Positions 40,001-54,187 of a stretch of DNA of 64,000 bases are shown here, piece after piece. The position numbers and the translations under genes are program-made. The DNA is from Eonycteris spelaea (Eukaryota; Chordata; Mammalia; Chiroptera; Pteropodidae). The notes beneath the pieces were generated by a model. The model did no database searches and was not told the DNA's origin. It worked only from the letters and a program-made list of their open reading frames with translations. Every line of letters starts with the position of its first letter. The first letter of the stretch is position 1. The stretch is taken from the NCBI GenBank assembly GCA_003508835.1, contig PUFA01000211.1:2728001-2792000 (forward strand), written 5' to 3'.

Positions 40001-43000
40001 CCAATCAAGGGGACAAGAGGAAGGGTGTAGAAAAGTGTCTGCCTGGGGGTGAGTTGCTGGCATCTGGGAGTTGGACTGAGATAGGTTCTGAGAAGACACA
40101 AACTAAAGCCTTATCCTCAGATTCCACACACCAGCGATAAGACTTACCTGAAGTTCCCTCAGTCCCCATGGGAGCCTTAACACTATTGCAACAATGTCAT
40201 CGATGAAGAGAGATGGACAATAATCTGCTACCAAAGGTGAAAGGAAGTCCACGTTTCGTGTGCTTTCATTATAAATCTAACTCAGGACTTGGCATTGAAA
40301 TCCAAGCTCCACAACCTATTGATGGGTGATATCTGACAAGTTTCTTAACTTCTCTGTCCTTCCTCTCCCTAATCTGCAAATAGGGCTATTACTAGTCGCT
40401 AGCTCACAGCATTGTGGTGAGGATTTAGCAACACATCATAGTGCCCAGAACAGAGTAACTGCTCAGTGAATGGTGAGCTATGATAACAGTAGTAGTAGTA
40501 GTAGTGCTGAATGAAAAAAAAACTAACAATGCAGACCCTCTATGCAGAGTATCAGGAAGAGGGAAGGCAGTGAGGAGGAGGGAAATGGGGTAGTAAAAAA
40601 GAAAATCTACTGTAAAAAGAATAGATCGTAGCTTGCTTTAGCTACCCAGTTACATGAGTGGTCAGCTGACCCCAGGGAGACAGGAAAAGAAGAGTGAGAG
40701 AGCTGAGCCTGGTTCTAAGGCCAGTCTGGATATAGCCCCATCATCCTGGTCCCAGGAAGAGGTGGTTTGTTCTCCTGAACACTCCCTGCTGTCAAACAGA
40801 GCTGGGAAAGAGACAACCTTGACCAACCAGATAGATCTTGGAGATTCTGGATCTAGAGATGCCAGTCCACGGTGTACAGCAAGAGAAGAACAGAGCCAGC
40901 ATGTGGAAAAAGAAAAATGAGACCCAGAGGAAGAAAGAGCAGAGGCGTCCAAGACTCTGTTTCCACTCTCCCTTGCCACAGTCTGTCCTTGGGTTCCAGA
41001 AGACCTAAGTGAGGAGGGCCCTTAGAATAAATTCCCCTTTTTTCTAGTTTGACTTGGATTTCCATCAACCCAATGACTTGTTTATTTTGCTGCCAGGCTT
41101 ATGGTCACACTCATGACTGCAAGTCTGTCTAGCTGTGCCGGGGAGAGGCCTGGGTGAGTTAGAGCCCTGAGAAGCAGTGTCCTGGGCCAGTTCTCTCTGC
41201 AGAGAATCCACGACCCTGGGACAATTTGTGAATGAATACAAGAATAGTGAGCAGCTGAGGCAACAAGTGAGAGGCAGAAAAAAGATTTTCCTCTAATGGT
41301 CAGGATAGTTAAAGCAAGAGCTGCACTTGATTAAAAATCCCTGATGAACACTGGTGTAGACAAATCTGGTTTTTGTGCAGCCTGTGCCTGTCTGGGGGTG
41401 GGGATCCAAAGGGAATAAAAGCAACATGTTCAGATGTTTCTTGAACCACTGGGCTAAAGGGAAAAATCATTCTTATTTACCTGAGGTCAGGATTTTGAAT
41501 GAGTGATATTGGCTACATAAATCTCCTTATCCAACTAGATATAAATAAGTGTGCAAATGTGCTAAAAACATCAATAACACTTCAAGGAGCATAAAACTCA
41601 GTATTTAGAAAGAGTTTTTACACAGCATGAATCTAATTATAGTAATTAGAGGAAAAACAAACCTGAAAAATCACTAGATCAGCCTCCTGAACCTTTTTCT
41701 GCTCGTCAATTATGTCACTGGTCAAAGACCTCTTCTTGCAGGCTTCATATGCTTCCACCCCATAATTGAAGAACTCAGGATTAGAGAGAGCACCTGGAGA
41801 GGAAGAAGCCACATGTTCTCATTCTTACAGGAGCATCCACGGCCCATCTTGGCCAATCCCACTACTGTTACTGTTATTTGGACACTCCAAAGCAAGATAC
41901 CAGACATAGTGAGTTCAGGCTACAGAAATAAAAGGAGAGGAATCTATGGTCCCACCTTCAAGGGACTCAAAGTCCAGTAGGAGAAGTAGATAAATAACCA
42001 ATGATTAACATACAAAACAGGATGGGTCAGCTGGCTCAATCTAATGTTGAGGACAGATCAGCTCCACAATCAAGACCTATGTGGTCTAAGCCTGGAGTGT
42101 GTATTAAATATAGCGGTGGCCCAAAGGGGCAATGATCAGCTCTGTTTAGGTAGTTAACAAACACATCCCTGGGGATGAGCTTTGTGAACTTGGTTTTGAA
42201 GATGGAGCAGGAGTTCACCAGGCAGCCTGGAACACTAGAGGGAAGAGGAAGGGCGTTCTGAGCCAAAGACAGGGCAGAGTGTCTGACAAGCTGGCTGGCC
42301 CAGAAAACACCACCAGGAGTGCATCGGAGGAGCTGGGGTGAAAGGCTAGGAGGGATGCAGGTGATATAGCAGCAGAGATGGGCCAGGGCTTGAGAGGCTT
42401 GCTTAGGAGCTAGACCTTTTCCCGTACATGGGGAGCCATACAGTTAAAGTAGGATAAATAAATTCACTGATTTGGGTTTGGAAAAGCACACTATAGCAGC
42501 AATGATTCAAGAGCAAATCTGGGTGGGAGGTGAAGTCAGGTGGCTGCAGTGGGTGAGAGGAAGTGTTTCAGGGGTAGAACTTACAGCAGCAACTAAAATG
42601 AAAGATGTTATTGTGATCTACACCTTTAGTCATGTTCTTCTCAACCAAAATGATTCATCAGAAGGCATTAATCAGCATTAAAGACGGGTTACCATTTATT
42701 GAGCACTTCCTACTTATCAGGTGCTATGCTCTACACACATTTTCTCTATCTTCACAAGGACTGATAAGATGGGTATAATTCCCAATCTACCAAAGGGGAA
42801 ACTGAGACTTAAGAGGCTCAGTGACTAGTTAAATGCCATGGAGTCTTAAGCGGCAGGAAAGGTGGGAGGATTGAGGTTCAGGTGTGAATGACTCCACACT
42901 CAGGGTCTGAGGAGCAGGGAATCTCCAGGCCACTTGAGAAGAGCCAAAAGGAGATCTGGACTGGTAGTACTTCAATAGATTCAAAATTTTAAGACATTTC

Positions 43001-46000
43001 AGTGTTCTTTGCTTCTTCTTTTAACCAACCTATATTTCATTTTCATTCAAAATACATATATCGAGTGCCTTCTTTACATAAGGTTCAGTATTGACAGGAA
43101 ACCCTGAGAGTAACTGCTGTAGGCAAGAGGTTCTGTTCTCACAGGGAGGTTGCCAGGTAAGGTTTTGTCCATTCCCAGTCCATAGGACCTCTAGCAGACA
43201 CTGGGAATGGTTTAATAATCAAATAGACAAGAGATAGATTAGCAAGAGAAAATAATAAAATTGAATACATACGTATTCATATGGGAACCCTGAACACATG
43301 AGAGTCAGAGACCCCACATGCATGAAAAGTTCAGGGACATATAAGACATTGTGAGCTAGGGATGAAGGAAGGCACCTTGGGGGCTTCAAAGGGTCATTGC
43401 AGGATGATAGAAAAGTAGTTGTTTAATAAATAGAAGTTTTCCCTGTCTTATGAATAGGTAAAAGAGGTTATCTCTAATCTCTTATTTCGGGCAAGTCCCC
43501 TAATTCAAGTTCTTTTAGGTAGTTAAGGGAGGGCAGAAGTTTCTCTTGAGCCCACAGCTAAAGTTGCCTTTTGCTCAAAATAATCCACATACCATAAAGA
43601 CGTGGCCTGGGGTGACTCGTTCTGAACTCCCACAGTGGTAAACAGAGACAATAAAATGTTCATGAGCCAAATATATTCTAGAAAAAATTTTAAAGTAAAT
43701 ATTGAAAGGGAGCAGAGTCTGCCACCCCAAAATATACCTTTTTGGAGACCTTATTTTAGGCTGGTTAATTTCAAGAAACAGCAAACATGAGATAAGCTCT
43801 GAGAGCCAAGCAGGAGCTACCCTTTGTAATGTGGGTAAAAAAGGGGTGCTGTAATAAATCAAACTGAAAGTAACCTCACAGGGTGAGCTGATCATACTTC
43901 CTAACTGGGCAGGTCATGCACAGTTATGCTTGGAGCCTAAAACTCCTCTAGTACAAGGTTATCTTTGCCTCAAGCAAGGCCTAACCATTGCTCTTGGTGT
44001 CTAGGTTCACAGAAATAATCTTTTCCAGACCCATGGAAGCCTTAACCACCCTCAAGGGAGCACATAATCTTGTTAACGACCCTTTATTCCACTTTATTCC
44101 ACCTTGATGTACTCTTCCTTACATTCTCTCCTTATTCCAAATGTATAAAAGAAACTGTCATCCTCCTGAGCATTTGAGATCTCACTTCCCCACAATGTCG
44201 TCAAGTTTTGGCTCAAACTCTTGTAAAAATTCTCTATGGGTTTGGACATTTTTACATTGAAAGTACTAGGACACTTACATGTATAAGGGAAATCTCCCCT
44301 TGTAAGAGTGTTTTCCTCATTATACCAGGATGAGAAGGATATCTAAATCTCTGAAAGTCTTTATCCATGGAGAAGGCTTGAACTTAAGTCTGTATAATCC
44401 TACCCTTGTTTACTGTGCTTTTCCTGGTAACCTCCCATTAAAGACTCCGCACCACCAAAATCTATATTTATCTTTAGCTAAAGGTGGTATTTAAGATAAC
44501 AGCTTCTGACATTTGGGGGTTACTGAGATTTCCTGAGTCTTTCTCACGTATATAGGACATCTACATGTTATTGAAGTTATTTTGTTTTTCTCCTGATAAT
44601 TTGTCTCATGTCATTTTGATTATTAGATCAGCCAGAAGAACTTAGAAGGGTAAAGGAAAAATTTCCCTTCCTGACAATATCAAAAGAAAAGGCATCCAAG
44701 TATTAAAGGAAAATAAAAATATTTTTACAAATATGGGTATGGAGAGGCCTTTCTAAGCAAGACAAGAAATCCAGAACCATAAAAGACTGACACATGGCTT
44801 GAAATAAAAATTGGAAACAACATAAATAGAAATCAACAGGGAGACTGGTAAGTTGTAATATACACCATGAAATGCTATATAATCTTTAAAAAGACTTCTG
44901 AAAGACATGTAAACAAATGAAATGCCATGACAGTGGCCCTGTAGATGTAAAAGGGGCCACACATTAAACCTGACATGCTCAAGGAAGGCCAGCAGGGTGG
45001 CCCCTATAAACTCAGAGATAGAAATTAACAACATAGGATGATCTGAACATAAAAATTCCTAATTAAAAAGCAGGTCATAGCAGGTAGTCACATCCTGGGC
45101 TTTCCTGACAAAGGTCAATCTTTACCTTAGGTGAGCTTCTCTATTATCTTTTTGTATCTAAGATAACATACCTTTGAATGTCAGAGCAATCCCTTTTTTC
45201 CAGACCCCTCAGGGCACAACCCCTGCACCAGACCAGGAGACCAGGGAATCCCTTATTTGTTATCTTGTCTCCTGCATACCATCTCTATGTGCTGTAAATG
45301 TTATTAGGTCTCTTGTACCCATCAATGTAAAAGGAGTATGTATCCCTCCATTTTACTTTTTATCCAATCCCAGAGATTCCCTTGCTTTGCTTTCTGCCAC
45401 CCCACTATCTATCACTAATGAATTTTATGTAACCCTCCTTATAACTACTCCTTTGATTCTAATGTATAACTGGAGCATTTTCTTAATCTCTGACTCAGGA
45501 AAAGGTACAAAACACTCTAAGATTGATGTCAACCCTTACAGGTGATTGTCCTCAGATATTTTTCATTCCTTGATCAAAGATTGAACTTAAGGTCATATTT
45601 AGAGAATTTCTTAAACTCAGGGAAGATCCTTAAAAGTATTATAAATGGATTACCTCCAGAGCCCAATGAGAGAGGCAAATAAAATTTCACATTTTCCTCT
45701 CCTTCCCAAATCCAAACCAATTGGTTATTAATCCCTTCTCTCCCAGGGAAAGCTAGTGCCTGTATCCTAAAGGCATGGTTTGGCTTTCTGCCTGCCTGGG
45801 CCTTGTAGGCTGTTAGTTCTTTCTTATGGCTATTAGAGTGACTCTGGAAGGTAATAACCTTTGCACCCTCTTGAGTCCATTTGTGCTGGCTGCAAAATTA
45901 CTGCTTGGCTATCGCCCATGGGAACATAACATTCTAACAATAAGCTTTCTGCTTCTGTACCACCGCCCCCTGCACAGCCGACCTGTGGGTTGACAGTAAA

Positions 46001-49000
46001 TAGAAGAAAAATAGACTTCTGTGTTCAGACAGAATGAAGAATGGGGTTTAAAGCATAAAAACCCTGTACCTCTACATTTTGGGACTGCTTAATTTGGGGT
46101 CTGCATACCCCTGGCAGACCCAGCTGGCTGAATAAAGAGTGTGTTTCCTATAACTCACTGAGTTCTGGTGGTCCATGTATCTTTTGGGGGCTGGCGGCTA
46201 CAACATTTGTATGCCTCAGTGAGATCTCAGGGGGTGGCCTGAGATCTAAGACCGGACTGGCCTCTGAAGCGGTTGCTGCCCCTGTTACGGATTCAAAGGG
46301 GTGGCCAACCTGAGACATTCCAGGTCCCTTGAATGCCATGACAGGGTTAATGCAATAGTCAAGGACGCAACCTTTAGGACACACTCTGTTCCTGGTCCCA
46401 ACGGGAATCTGGAATCTTTGAAGCCTCGGCGTCTGGATAAAAGGTACCTTTCCGTTTCTGTTGACCAGTCATTGGAGGTCCATGGAGAGACTGGATGCAG
46501 TCATATCTCCCAGACCATGGCCCGGCTGTGGGTCGCCGCCTCCTGTGCCCTATTCTAGGGTTCTGTCTATTGTCTTTGGTCTTGTCTAGGTTGTGGGTGG
46601 CAGACTTCTCTGGGTCCACCTACACCCCAGGAATTGTTCTCATCTTAGTGTCTGTTTTGTGTTTTCTGCACAAGCGATGGGGGGAGGCCCGAGTTCACAG
46701 AAGGCGCCCTTGGGGTGTCTCCTGCGACATTTTAAAGAAGGGTTTGTAGAGGGATCTGACTATGGTATAAAGTTTTCTCCAGGCAGACTAAGGACATTGT
46801 GTGAAGTTGAGTGGCTGTCTTTTGGTGTAAACTGGCCTCCGGAAGGTTCTTTTGACAGGGGTTTAGTGAGGAATGTTTGGAAGATTGTCACAGGAGACCC
46901 GGGACATCCAATCAGTTTCCCTACATTTATCAATGATTAAACCTTGTTCAGAACACCCTACCTTGGCTCTGCCAGTGTGCCCTTTCTCTAGGGGCGCAAG
47001 TCTTAGTTGTGGGCACCCCAAATATACAGCTACCGAATCTCCAAGACAGCCCAGTCCCTCAGTCCTCTAATCTCCACCGGAGGACAGTGACCTTCCCCCT
47101 ACCCTATAATTCAGGACAACAGAGGCCAAATAGCACTCCCTCACCTCCTCAGACAGCCAGCAGGTAACCCCTGTGGGCCTCCTGCTCCCACGCTGGGCGG
47201 GGCACCAGCTGATACCACTACCCTGGCCATTCTCCCCTTGCGAGAAGCACCACCCCAGAGGCCGCACACAGATGAGCCTTTATGGTTTACATGCCTTTCT
47301 TGACTAGTGGCCTGTACAACTGGAAGGCACAGAATCCGCCTTTCTCTGAGAAACCCTAGGCATTAATGGGACTCTTAGAGAGTGTCTTTCAGACTCACCG
47401 CCCCACTTGGAATGAGTGTCAACAACTTTTAGTTACCTTCTTCACCATGGAATAAGGTGGATGCATTGGGGCAGAAGCACAAAAGATATCTGTGGGAGGA
47501 AGGAGAGTTGAGGAAGACTGGAATAGACTGAGGAGAATTTCCCTCCACCCGCCCAGACTGGGGACATAATTCTCAGGCAGGGAGAGTGGCATTTGATTGG
47601 TACCACCAGATTCTAATTGGGGAATTAGGATGGCTGCTCACCAGCCAACTAACCTTTTAAGGTAACTGAAATTATACAGAGAGGGACCTCAGGAATCCCC
47701 CGGAGCACTTCTTGAATGACTACAGGAGGCATACTGGGGATACACCCCCACGTCCTTAAGCCCCCGAGAACCAGCGGGCACTTAATGTAGCCTTAGCTAC
47801 TCAGGCAGTCCCTGATATCCGGCATAAATTGCAGAAATTAGAAGGTTTTGGAGGAATTAACCTGTCCCAACTTGTTGAGATAGCCCAGAAGGTGTTCAAC
47901 AGCAAGGAGGCACCGGATGACCCCAAACACATGGCTAAAATAATGATAGTTGTAATACAGGAGGCGAGATCAGGGAAGACTAGAGCATGACTAGGGAGGT
48001 CAGAAAAAGGCCCACATAAAGGTTGCACATCCCTAGGAAAAAATCAATGTGCCTACTGCAAGAAAGAAGGTCATTGGAAGAATGAATGTCCTGAGAAAAA
48101 CATGAAAGAACAGGGAAATGCAAGACTAAAATCCTCGTCACTGAGGAAGAGGACTGACAGGGCTGGGGCTCCTACACACTAAACCCCCAGGAGCCAAGGG
48201 TAGCCTTAAAAATTGGGGGCAAAACTGTTAACTTCCTGGTGGACACAAAGGCTACCCACTTAGTGTTACTCGACCCAGGGGGACCAATCTCCAAACGAAA
48301 GACCACCGTCCAAGAGGCCACGGACAAAATACAAGAATACCCATGGACCACTGAAAGGACTATAGATATGGGGTGAGGGATAGTGACCCACTCTTTTCTT
48401 GCAATTCTAGAATGTCCAGCCCCACTTCTTGGTAGAGACCTACTCCAAAAGCTAACGGCTACTATCACATTCAGAGATAGTACACCTCAGATGTCCATGT
48501 CTGCCTCATCAACTATCTTAATTACCTGTCCTCTATCTGAAGATTACCTCCTCTACGAGAAGGAAGAAAATGTAGACCCGTCCATGGGCCCTTACTAGAC
48601 AGACTCCTGATAGAAAATCCAGGGGTGTGGGCTGAAAACAATGCCCCAGGGTTGGCTAGGCACCAAGCCCCGGTAGTAGTGAGTTTAACTGCTACTATGA
48701 CCCCTGTCCAGGTTAAGCAATACCCAATTGCCCAAGATGCCAAAATTGGTATAAGGAAGCATATCCAGCGGCTGCGGGAAGTGGCAATTCTCGTGCTGTG
48801 CCCATCGCTGTGGAACACTCCCTTGCTCCCAGTCCAGAAGCCTGGTACTCAGGACTACCGGCCAGTACAAGACTTAAGAGGAGTGAACAAGAGGGTTGAA
48901 ACCATCCACCTGACTGTACCCAACCCGTACACTCTCTTAAGTTTGCTACCTCCTGAGAGAACTGTTTATACTGTATTAGACTTAAAAGATGCTTTCTTCA

Positions 49001-52000
49001 GCATTCCCTTAGCCCCCAGCAGCCAGCCTATCTTTGCCTTTGAGTGGACAGACTCAGAGGGGGGATTCTCAGGCCAACTAACCTGGACATGTTTACCACA
49101 AGGATTCAAAAATTCCCCTACCCTATTCAATGAGGCCCTAAGTGCAGATCTCTGTCCCTTCCGTCAATGTAATCCTGACTGTACATTACTCTAGTATGTG
49201 ATGATTTACTATTAGCAGCTGAAACTGAGGAGATCTGTCTCGCGGCAACCAAGGACTTTCTCGGCGTCCTAGACGCATACGGGTACCGGGTCTCGGCTAA
49301 GAAAGCCCAGCTATGCACCCATTAGGTGGCCTACCTTGGGTATACCCTCGAAGGAGGAACACAGACTCTCTCCCGGGAGAGGACTGAAGCCATTCTTCAG
49401 ATTCCAGTACCCACCACCATGAATGAGACAGGTAAGAGAATTCCTCGGGGCGGCGGGCTATTGCAGACTTTGGATTCCTGGGTTCACAGATTGCAAACCC
49501 CTGTACTAGGCTACAGGAGGAAATCAGCCCCTCAGTTGGACAGAGACAGAACAGAAGGCCTTTGACCTCCTCAAGCAGGCACTCATATCAGCCCCCGCCC
49601 TTGCTCTTCCAGACATCACCAAGGGATTTCATCTTTTTGTTAGTGAGACAAGGGAATTGCCAAAGGGGTCCTAACCCAAACGCTAGGCCCATGGCGCTGA
49701 CCGGTAGCCTATTTATCAAAGAGACTAGGCTCGGTGGCCTCCGGATGGCCACCCTGCCTACAGGCCATAGCAGCGATGGCTCTCCTAGTCAAAGAGGATG
49801 ACAAACTCACTCTTGGGCAGAGCGTAGATATTACTGTCCCTCATGCGGTAGAGGCCCTTCTCCGCAGTAGCCCAGAATGATGGATGATTAATTCCAGAAT
49901 CACTCAATATCAGGCTCTCCTCGACCAGCCAAGGATCAACTTCTCAAAAGCTACTGTCATCAACCCAGTCAATCTGTTGCCAGACCCAGACCCTTAGACC
50001 CCCATTCATGACTGCATAGATTTTACTGATACTGTGTGTTCCTCACAGTTTAACCTCAAGGACTCCCCTCTGCCTGAGGCTGATGAAGTTCTGTTCACAG
50101 ATGGGAGCAGCTTCATGCAGGAAGGAAGAAGGTACGCTAGGGCAGTGGTCGTAACTCTAACTGGCACCATCTGGTCACAGACTCTTCCCCATGAGACTTC
50201 TGCTCAAAAGGCCGAACTCATCGCCCCCACTGAGGCACTAAGTTGGGGAAAGGATAAGGCAGTCACAATATACAGAGAAGGCCGATATGCCTTTGTCACT
50301 GCACATGTACATGGGGCCATCTACAAGGAAAGAGGGCTTCTGACTTCAGCTGTGAAGGACATCAAGAACAAAGAGATCTTACCCTTACTTGAAGCCATAT
50401 AGATGCCTAAGGCTCTGGCTATTATTCATTGTAAAGGGCATCAAAAAGGGAATAGTCTTGAGGCTAAGGGAAAATGATGAGCCAATGCAGAGGCAAGAAC
50501 AGTGGCCACAAGGCCAGTGGGGCCCCTACCACATCTACTGACTGTTGTCCCTTACCCAGAACTGTCTCCATCTTCGACCTATACAGTGGAAGAGGACATA
50601 TATTTTCAAGACAGGGGAGCCACTAGGAACCACGAGGGGTGGTGGACGACCCCACATAGAAAAATGAGGCTCTCATGGGCCCTTGGAAGGACTCTCCTCC
50701 ACCACATACACCAGACCACACACCTAGGGTGAACTAAGATGTTCCAAGCTTATTCACTAGCAGAAGTAGTCCTCCAAAATAGAAGAAGTTTAGATTTATT
50801 ATTTTTAGAACAAGATGGTTATGTATGGCTCTAGGTGAAACCTGTTGCTTCTATGCCAATAACTCTGGAATAATTAGAGAGAGTTTACAACTAGTACAGA
50901 GAAATTTAGATGCCAGGGAAAAAGGTACTAAAATCAAATAGCTGGTTTCATAAGATGTTCAATTGGTCACCATGGCTAACGACCCTTCTATCTGCCGTGG
51001 CTGGACCTTTAATCCTCCTCCTCCTCTTTTTAACTTGTGGCCCACGTTTCCTCAATTTCTCGTTTGCATATATAAGGAAGAGAATTAATTCTATTAAACT
51101 TTAGTATTACAAAATAGAGGCTATGAGCAAATTCCGCATGAAGAATCAAGGATTTGATTTTCTGCTAAGGCCAGTGAGGAATGTGCTGGCTGAAAAATTA
51201 CTGCTTGGCTATCGCCCATGGGAACATGGGCTATCACCCATGGGAACATAACATTATAACAATAAGCTTTCTGCTTCTGTACCACCGCCCCCTGCACAGC
51301 CGACCTGTGGGTTGACAGTAAATAGAAGAAAAATAGAATTTTGTGTTCAGACAGAATGAAGAATGGGGTTTAGGGCTTAAAAACCCTTTACCTCTACATT
51401 TCAGGGCTTAATTTGGGGTCTGCATACCCCTGGCAGACCCAGCTGGCTGAATAAAGAGTGTGTTTCCTATAATTCACTGAGTTCCTGGTGGTCCGAGTGT
51501 CTATCGGAGGCTGGAGGCTACAACACATTGAATTGCTTAATACTGTCATTACTAGTTACCAGTGTCCCCACTGAAACTTGACAACGTATTTTAAAAAATT
51601 TAATTACTATAATAAAAAAATAAAACTATGTACCCAGAGGAGAAGAAACAAATTAGGGTGCTTTAATTAGTTGTGTGGGTAGATCAGTCTATGATGTCAC
51701 TTAAGTTACAAACCAATTATTGGGGAAATTGACAGCAAGGGTCCTTATCCCACAAATCTGTGCAAAACCAGAAATACAGCTTTAGAAGTAGTTCAAAACC
51801 CACCTATCTTTACCATCCCCAATTCCTAAGACTGAAGGAGAAAAGGGAAACAAAGTTTTTTTGAAAGCACAAACTGCTACTCTGACTACAAAACTCCCTT
51901 ATAAGAATACAAATCTTAATCGTCTTCTCCACGAATGTTAATCAGAACAACCTTTACCCATCTGAGCAGATAAACTTTACAACTAGTGAATTTTATATTA

Positions 52001-54141
52001 TCATACCCAGCTTGTGCCAGTAATTTAAAATCGAAGGCTAAGAGGTCTCTGTTTGCGTCTGTCTGTATGTTCACATGTATTTTCTATTTCTGGGATGGGT
52101 ATGATGTAAGAGTTCTATTTAATTGGTTTAAGCAAAGACTTATATAAAAATTCTCAAAAATATGATGGAAACTAACCCAATGCTTTTCAGGATCATGTGA
52201 CCTGGGGAAAAATATGTGATGCTAAAGCTGGTTTGAGTTTGGTTTGGTTAAATAGACAAGTCTTTAGACATATTATTAGCATTAAATATACTTTCATTCT
52301 ACCTGGCTTTATTAGTTAAGGAAATTCATGTTATCTTTGATTGCTTGGGCAATAGGACTAACTTTGGGAGACCACCTGCATTACAGACTCCTGAAATGAG
52401 ATGTAAGTGTTTAACCCAACTGAACTGAGACTGGTTTAATGAAATCTGGAACAATGTATCAATCCAACTTCTAGAATGTAAAACTTCTCAGAAAGTTTCA
52501 AAGGCAAGCTTGAAGGGATTCAGAACAGGCCTCCCAAAGACGTGCCACTTTGGCATGTAATTTACTTTGAGCTGAAGGCAACTGGGGCCCTGAGGGCTCA
52601 TGAGAAACTTTTACCTCTCTCATAAAGAATTTTAATTAGGGGCCTTGCCCTCACTAAAAATAACGTTTTTTATGACCTTTCTATGGGGCAGGGCAAACTT
52701 CTAATTACTAAACATCTGCTCTTCTGATCTTTCTGTGAATGACCTTCCTCCCCTGTGAAGCTCCAAGGCTTTACATCCTTAGCTCAGAATGTCATGTATA
52801 CCTCATTTTTCCTTCCCATCTATGAACCTCTCAGGTATGTGGGATTCTTATATGTACATCTGTAATTAAATTTGGTTATTTTCTCTTGTTGATCTGTCTC
52901 ATATTTATTTGATAATTAAACAAGCCAGAAGAACCTAGGATAGACAAAAATTTATTCCTCTCCCAATAATAGGGCTCATTTATAATGAGAGAAAAGCAAA
53001 TTAGATCTGTACCAGGAGACCATTTTTTTACCTATCAGACTGGCAAGTATCAAAAAATTAGTAACCCTGTTGGTGACAGTCAGGAAATGAGCACTTGCAA
53101 ATATTGCTGGTAAGAGTCAGTGTAAACTGGTACAACACTTATGGAAAGCAATTTGATATTATCTATGAAAATTAAAAATGCAAATTCCCTCACACCAGCA
53201 ATTCCACTTCTAGATATACTAGCATAGGTAGGAAAATACATTTGGCTATGATTAGTCAAGGCAGCACTGTTTATAATAGCAAAAGATGAGAAATGACCTA
53301 AAATGCCCTTAGTAGGGCATTTTATGATCTCCATACAATGGAATAGTTTATAGCAGTAAAAAAGAAAGTGATGTGAAAAACAATGTGTATAATATGCTAC
53401 CATTTTTTTAAGTGGAGGGAAAATGGAGAATACACTTGTAATTGCTTTATTTAGCACAGACAATCTCTGGAAGGATGTAAAGGAAACGGGTAACACTGGT
53501 TACCTCGGAGGTAAGAGAAACTGGGGGATGAGAAACAAACTTGCACTGTGGAATTCTCAACTTAAGAACTGTACATTATGTACAATGATTAGCTTTTTTA
53601 TTCAAAACTTTCTTTTAATTAAAAAAACACAAAGAAAGCGAGAAAACAAATAATCCAATTTAAAAATGAGCAGAGGACCTGAACAGACATTTTTCCAAAA
53701 AAACATACAAATGGCCAATAGGAACATAAAAAGATGTTCAATATAACTAATCATCAGGTAAATACAAATCAAAACCAAAGTGAGATATCACCTAACACCA
53801 GTTAGAATGGCTATTATCAAAAAGACAAGAAACAACAAGTGCTTCTGAGGATGTGGTAAAAAAGGAAACCCTTACACATTGTTGGTGGGAACATAAATTG
53901 GTGGAACTGCTATGGAAAACACTAGTTTCCTCAAAAAATTAAAAATTGAACTAGCATATAATCCAGCAATTCCACTTCTGGGTATTGATCCAAGGGGATG
54001 GCGGGGGTGGGGGTAGGGGGGGTGGGACATTAATTTGAAAAGATATAGGCATTCTCATGTTCATTACAGCATTATTCACTATAGCCAAAGCATGGAAACA
54101 ACCTAAATGTCCATCAGTGGATGAGTCAATAAAGAAAATGT

Positions 54142-54187
<46 letters not shown>

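Larger units (their letters stand above)
45882..51525 (+). mobile_element. defective class I (gammaretrovirus-like) provirus
   Basis: Two direct LTRs (45882-46205 and 51183-51525) enclose about 5 kb with gag, pro, RT/RNase H, the start of integrase and a remnant of env TM, in that order. CATT flanks both ends (45878-45881 and 51526-51529), a 4-bp target duplication. The region after the 5' LTR resembles a decayed proline-tRNA-type primer site. Most of integrase and all of env SU are deleted at about 50,740. Every gene has stops or frameshifts. By eye the LTRs differ at about 18 of 320 aligned positions plus indels, so it is tens of millions of years old at most. It is antisense within NQO2 intron 3. 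Confidence 0.93.

Noticed and set aside
50910..51104. Possible functional env-derived (syncytin-like) gene
   Set aside because: Only a TM fragment remains. Surface subunit, signal peptide and cleavage site are gone and the upstream part has stops.
54143..54184. Dinucleotide run considered as a regulatory Z-DNA element
   Set aside because: It lies in an L1 3' end where GT/TA runs are common, with no supporting context.
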